A stretch of DNA of 64,000 nt, from positions 4,440,404 to 4,504,403 of the forward strand of contig JACTAT010000060.1 of assembly GCA_014526335.1 (NCBI GenBank). The letters run 5' to 3'. Below are positions 61,401-64,000 of the stretch, piece by piece (the first letter of the stretch is position 1; the number at the start of each line of letters is the position of its first letter). The stretch comes from Chrysaora quinquecirrha. Taxonomy: Eukaryota > Cnidaria > Scyphozoa > Semaeostomeae > Pelagiidae. Made by a program: the position numbers and the translations under genes. The notes beneath the pieces were generated by a model that saw nothing but the letters and a program-made list of their open reading frames with translations, was not told the DNA's origin and made no database searches.

Positions 61401-64000
61401 TTAATAACTACATACGATGAATTAGCTACTGATGTTTACTTTGTATCAATATCAGAGTTTGTTAGATGAATAAAACTAGGTTACTTACGCATCTTTCTTT
61501 CCATAGTAACGGCTAGAAGGAAAAACAGGAGTTTTAATACAAAGAAATATCAGTCCACTGTGATTCATATTATACAGATTAATAACTACATACGATGAAT
61601 TAGCTACTGATGTTTACTTTGTATCAATATCAGAGTTTGTTAGATGAATAAAACTAGGTTACTTACGCATCTTTCTTTCCATAGTAACGGCTAGAAGGAA
61701 AAACAGGAGTTTTAATACAAAGAAATATAAGTCCACTATGATTAATATTATACAGATTAATAACTACATACGATGAATTAGCTACTGATGTTTACTTTGT
61801 ATCAATATCAGAGTTTGTTAGATGAATAAAACTAGGTTACTTACGCATCTTTCTTTCCATAGTAACGGCTAGAAGGAAAAACAGGAGTTTTAATACAAAG
61901 AAATATCAGCCCACTGTGATTCATATTATACAGATTAATAACTACATACGATGAATTAGCTACTGATGTTTACTTTGTATCAATATCAGAGTTTGTTAGA
62001 TGAATAAAACTAGGTTACTTACGCATCTTTCTTTCCATAGTAACGGCTAGAAGGAAAAACAGGAGTTTTAATACAAAGAAATATCAGTCCACTGTGATTC
62101 ATATTATACAGATTAATAACTACATACGATGAATTAGCTACTGATGTTTACTTTGTATCAATATCAGAGTTTGTTAGATGAATAAAACTAGGTTACTTAC
62201 GCATCTTTCTTTCCATAGTAACGGCTAGAAGGAAAAACAGGAGTTTTAATACAAAGAAATATAAGTCCACTATGATTAATATTATACAGATTAATAACTA
62301 CATACGATGAATTAGCTACTGATGTTTACTTTGTATCAATATCAGAGTTTGTTAGATGAATAAAACTAGGTTACTTACGCATCTTTCTTTCCATAGTAAC
62401 GGCTAGAAGGAAAAACAGGAGTTTTAATACAAAGAAATATAAGTCCACTATGATTAATATTATACAGATTAATAACTACATACGATGAATTAGCTACTGA
62501 TGTTTACTTTGTATCAATATCAGAGTTTGTTAGATGAATAAAACTAGGTTACTTACGCATCTTTCTTTCCATAGTAACGGCTAGAAGGAAAACAGGAGTT
62601 TTAATACAAAGAAATATAAGTCCACTATGATTAATATTATACAGATTAATAACTACATACGATGAATTAGCTACTGATGTTTACTTTGTATCAATATCAG
62701 AGTTTGTTAGATGAATAAAACTAGGTTACTTACGCATCTTTCTTTCCATAGTAACGGCTAGAAGGAAAAACAGGAGTTTTAATACAAAGAAATATAAGTC
62801 CACTATGATTAATATTATACAGATTAATAACTACATACGATGAATTAGCTACTGATGTTTACTTTGTATCAATATCAGAGTTTGTTAGATGAATAAAACT
62901 AGGTTACTTACGCATCTTTCTTTCCATAGTAACGGCTAGAAGGAAAAACAGGAGTTTTAATACAAAGAAATATAAGTCCACTATGATTAATATTATACAG
63001 ATTAATAACTACATACGATGAATTAGCTACTGATGTTTACTTTGTATCAATATCAGAGTTTGTTAGATGAATAAAACTAGGTTACTTACGCATCTTTCTT
63101 TCCATAGTAACGGCTAGAAGGAAAAACAGGAGTTTTAATACAAAGAAATATCAGTCCACTATGATTCATATTGTACAGATTAATTACTACATACGATGAA
63201 TTAGCTACTGATGTTTACTTTGTATCTATATCAGAATTTGTTAGATGAATAAAACTAGGAAACTTACGCATCTTTCTTTCCATAGTAACGGCTAGAAGGA
63301 AAAACAGGAGTTTTAAGACAAAGAAATATAAGTCCACTATGATTCATATTGTACAGATTAATTACTACATACGATGAATTAGCTGCTGATGTTTACTTTG
63401 TATCTATATCAGAATTTGTTAGATGAATAAAACTAGGAAACTTACGCATCTTTCTTTCCATAGTAACGGCTAGAAGGAAAAACAGGAGTTTTAAGACAAA
63501 GAAATATCAGTCCACTATGATTCATATTGTACAGATTAATTACTACATACGATGAATTAGCTACTGATGTTTACTTTGTATCTATATCAGAATTTGTTAG
63601 ATGAATAAAACTAGGAAACTTACGCATCTTTCTTTCCATAGTAACGGCTAGAAGGAAAAACAGGAGTTTTAAGACAAAGAAATATAAGTCCACTATGATT
63701 CATATTGTACAGATTAATTACTACATACGATGAATTAGCTGCTGATGTTTACTTTGTATCTATATCAGAATTTGTTAGATGAATAAAACTAGGTAACTTA
63801 CGCATCTTTCTTTCCATAGTAACGGCTAGAAGGAAAAACAGGAGTTTTAACACAAAGAAATATAAGTCCACTATGATTCATATTGTACAGATTAATTACT
63901 ACATACGATGAATTAGCTACTGATGTTTACTTTGTATCTATATCAGAATTTGTTAGATGAATAAAACTAGGTAACTTACGCATCTTTCTTTCCATAGTAA
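52420..64000. repeat. 178-bp satellite array, about 65 monomers, runs off the window
   Basis: The word CCATAGTAAC recurs 66 times from 52432 to 63992 with spacing almost always 178 bp (177 where one A is missing; one step of 168). Monomers fall into two main classes. One has TTATACAGATTAATAAC with TCAATATCAGAG; the other has TTGTACAGATTAATTAC with TCTATATCAGAA. The left edge (52420-52640) is strongly diverged and later copies are nearly identical, as expected if homogenisation is strongest inside the array. Private variants recur 5512 bp apart, which defines a 31-monomer higher-order repeat. The array is cut by the window end, so its full size is unknown. Confidence 0.97.
52425..64000 (-). 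other. Hypothetical tandem-microexon gene embedded in the satellite
   Basis: On the minus strand every monomer has a tract CCTGTTTTTCCTTCTAG, then 24 nt (two parts: CCGTTACTATGG and AAAGAAAGATGC), then GTAAGT. These are an acceptor and a near-consensus donor around a 24-nt, phase-preserving exon with about 154-nt introns. In one frame, spliced copies would encode ARYYGKKD repeated; exons with CGG instead of CCG give G for R. The last unit in that direction (exon start 52443) keeps an even longer pyrimidine tract and reads GYYGK then TAA, as a terminal exon would. No 5' exon is in the window. Two other frames (repeats PLLWKERC and VTMERKMP) are possible. At least two units (near 54908 and 60420) have a broken donor (TTAAGT). 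This is a hypothesis, not a demonstrated gene. Confidence 0.3.

Noticed and set aside
52425..64000. Satellite as a spliced-leader RNA gene array (short exon then GTAAGT)
   Set aside because: No convincing Sm-binding site or pol II/III snRNA promoter element was seen after the donor, and the strong acceptor before the 24-nt segment fits an internal exon better. Not fully excluded without RNA data.

Overview
The window looks like animal nuclear DNA, most likely from a cnidarian such as a coral or sea anemone. This is inferred from four intact or partly intact metazoan genes, short GT-AG introns, AT-rich intergenic DNA, decayed Penelope-like retroelements, tRNA-derived SINE-like units and many small inverted-repeat transposons. 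I cannot name the species. No prokaryotic genes, CRISPR arrays or rRNA genes were seen.

Layout: 1-23.2 kb contains no complete gene I could support. It is a mosaic of tandem repeats (274-960; a 63-bp minisatellite at 12.6-14.3 kb; a 205-bp AT microsatellite), MITEs with TA target duplications, SINE-like units and Penelope scraps. From 23.2 to 49.0 kb there is a compact gene cluster, reconstructed exon by exon with matching splice phases. MED27 (-, 5' three exons, 23203-27023) is head-to-head with FAM20B (+, 8 exons, 27997-40592). FAM20B is tail-to-tail with MRPS33 (-, 4 exons, 40950-47451), which is head-to-head with an intronless HNMT-like methyltransferase (+, 48125-48952). Most introns carry insertions. 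The most striking is a 3.79-kb foldback-type element with a perfect 9-bp target duplication in MRPS33 intron 1; its inverted arms are made of 178-bp subrepeats.

From about 52.4 kb to the right edge, and probably beyond, there is a satellite array of about 65 monomers of 178 bp. It has a 31-monomer (about 5.5 kb) higher-order repeat. Each monomer carries, on the minus strand, a 24-nt segment between a strong polypyrimidine acceptor and a GTAAGT donor. This could be a symmetric microexon repeated about 65 times, coding an 8-residue repeat. The plus strand of the same monomer has a short reading frame whose copy-to-copy differences are mostly synonymous. These two readings compete, and this array is the best candidate here for an undescribed system.

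The four genes do not form a pathway. They are housekeeping genes: a Mediator subunit, a Golgi xylose kinase for proteoglycan linkers, a mitoribosomal protein and a small-molecule methyltransferase. The head-to-head pairs probably share promoter regions. All gene names come from recognising family motifs by eye; no database search was run.
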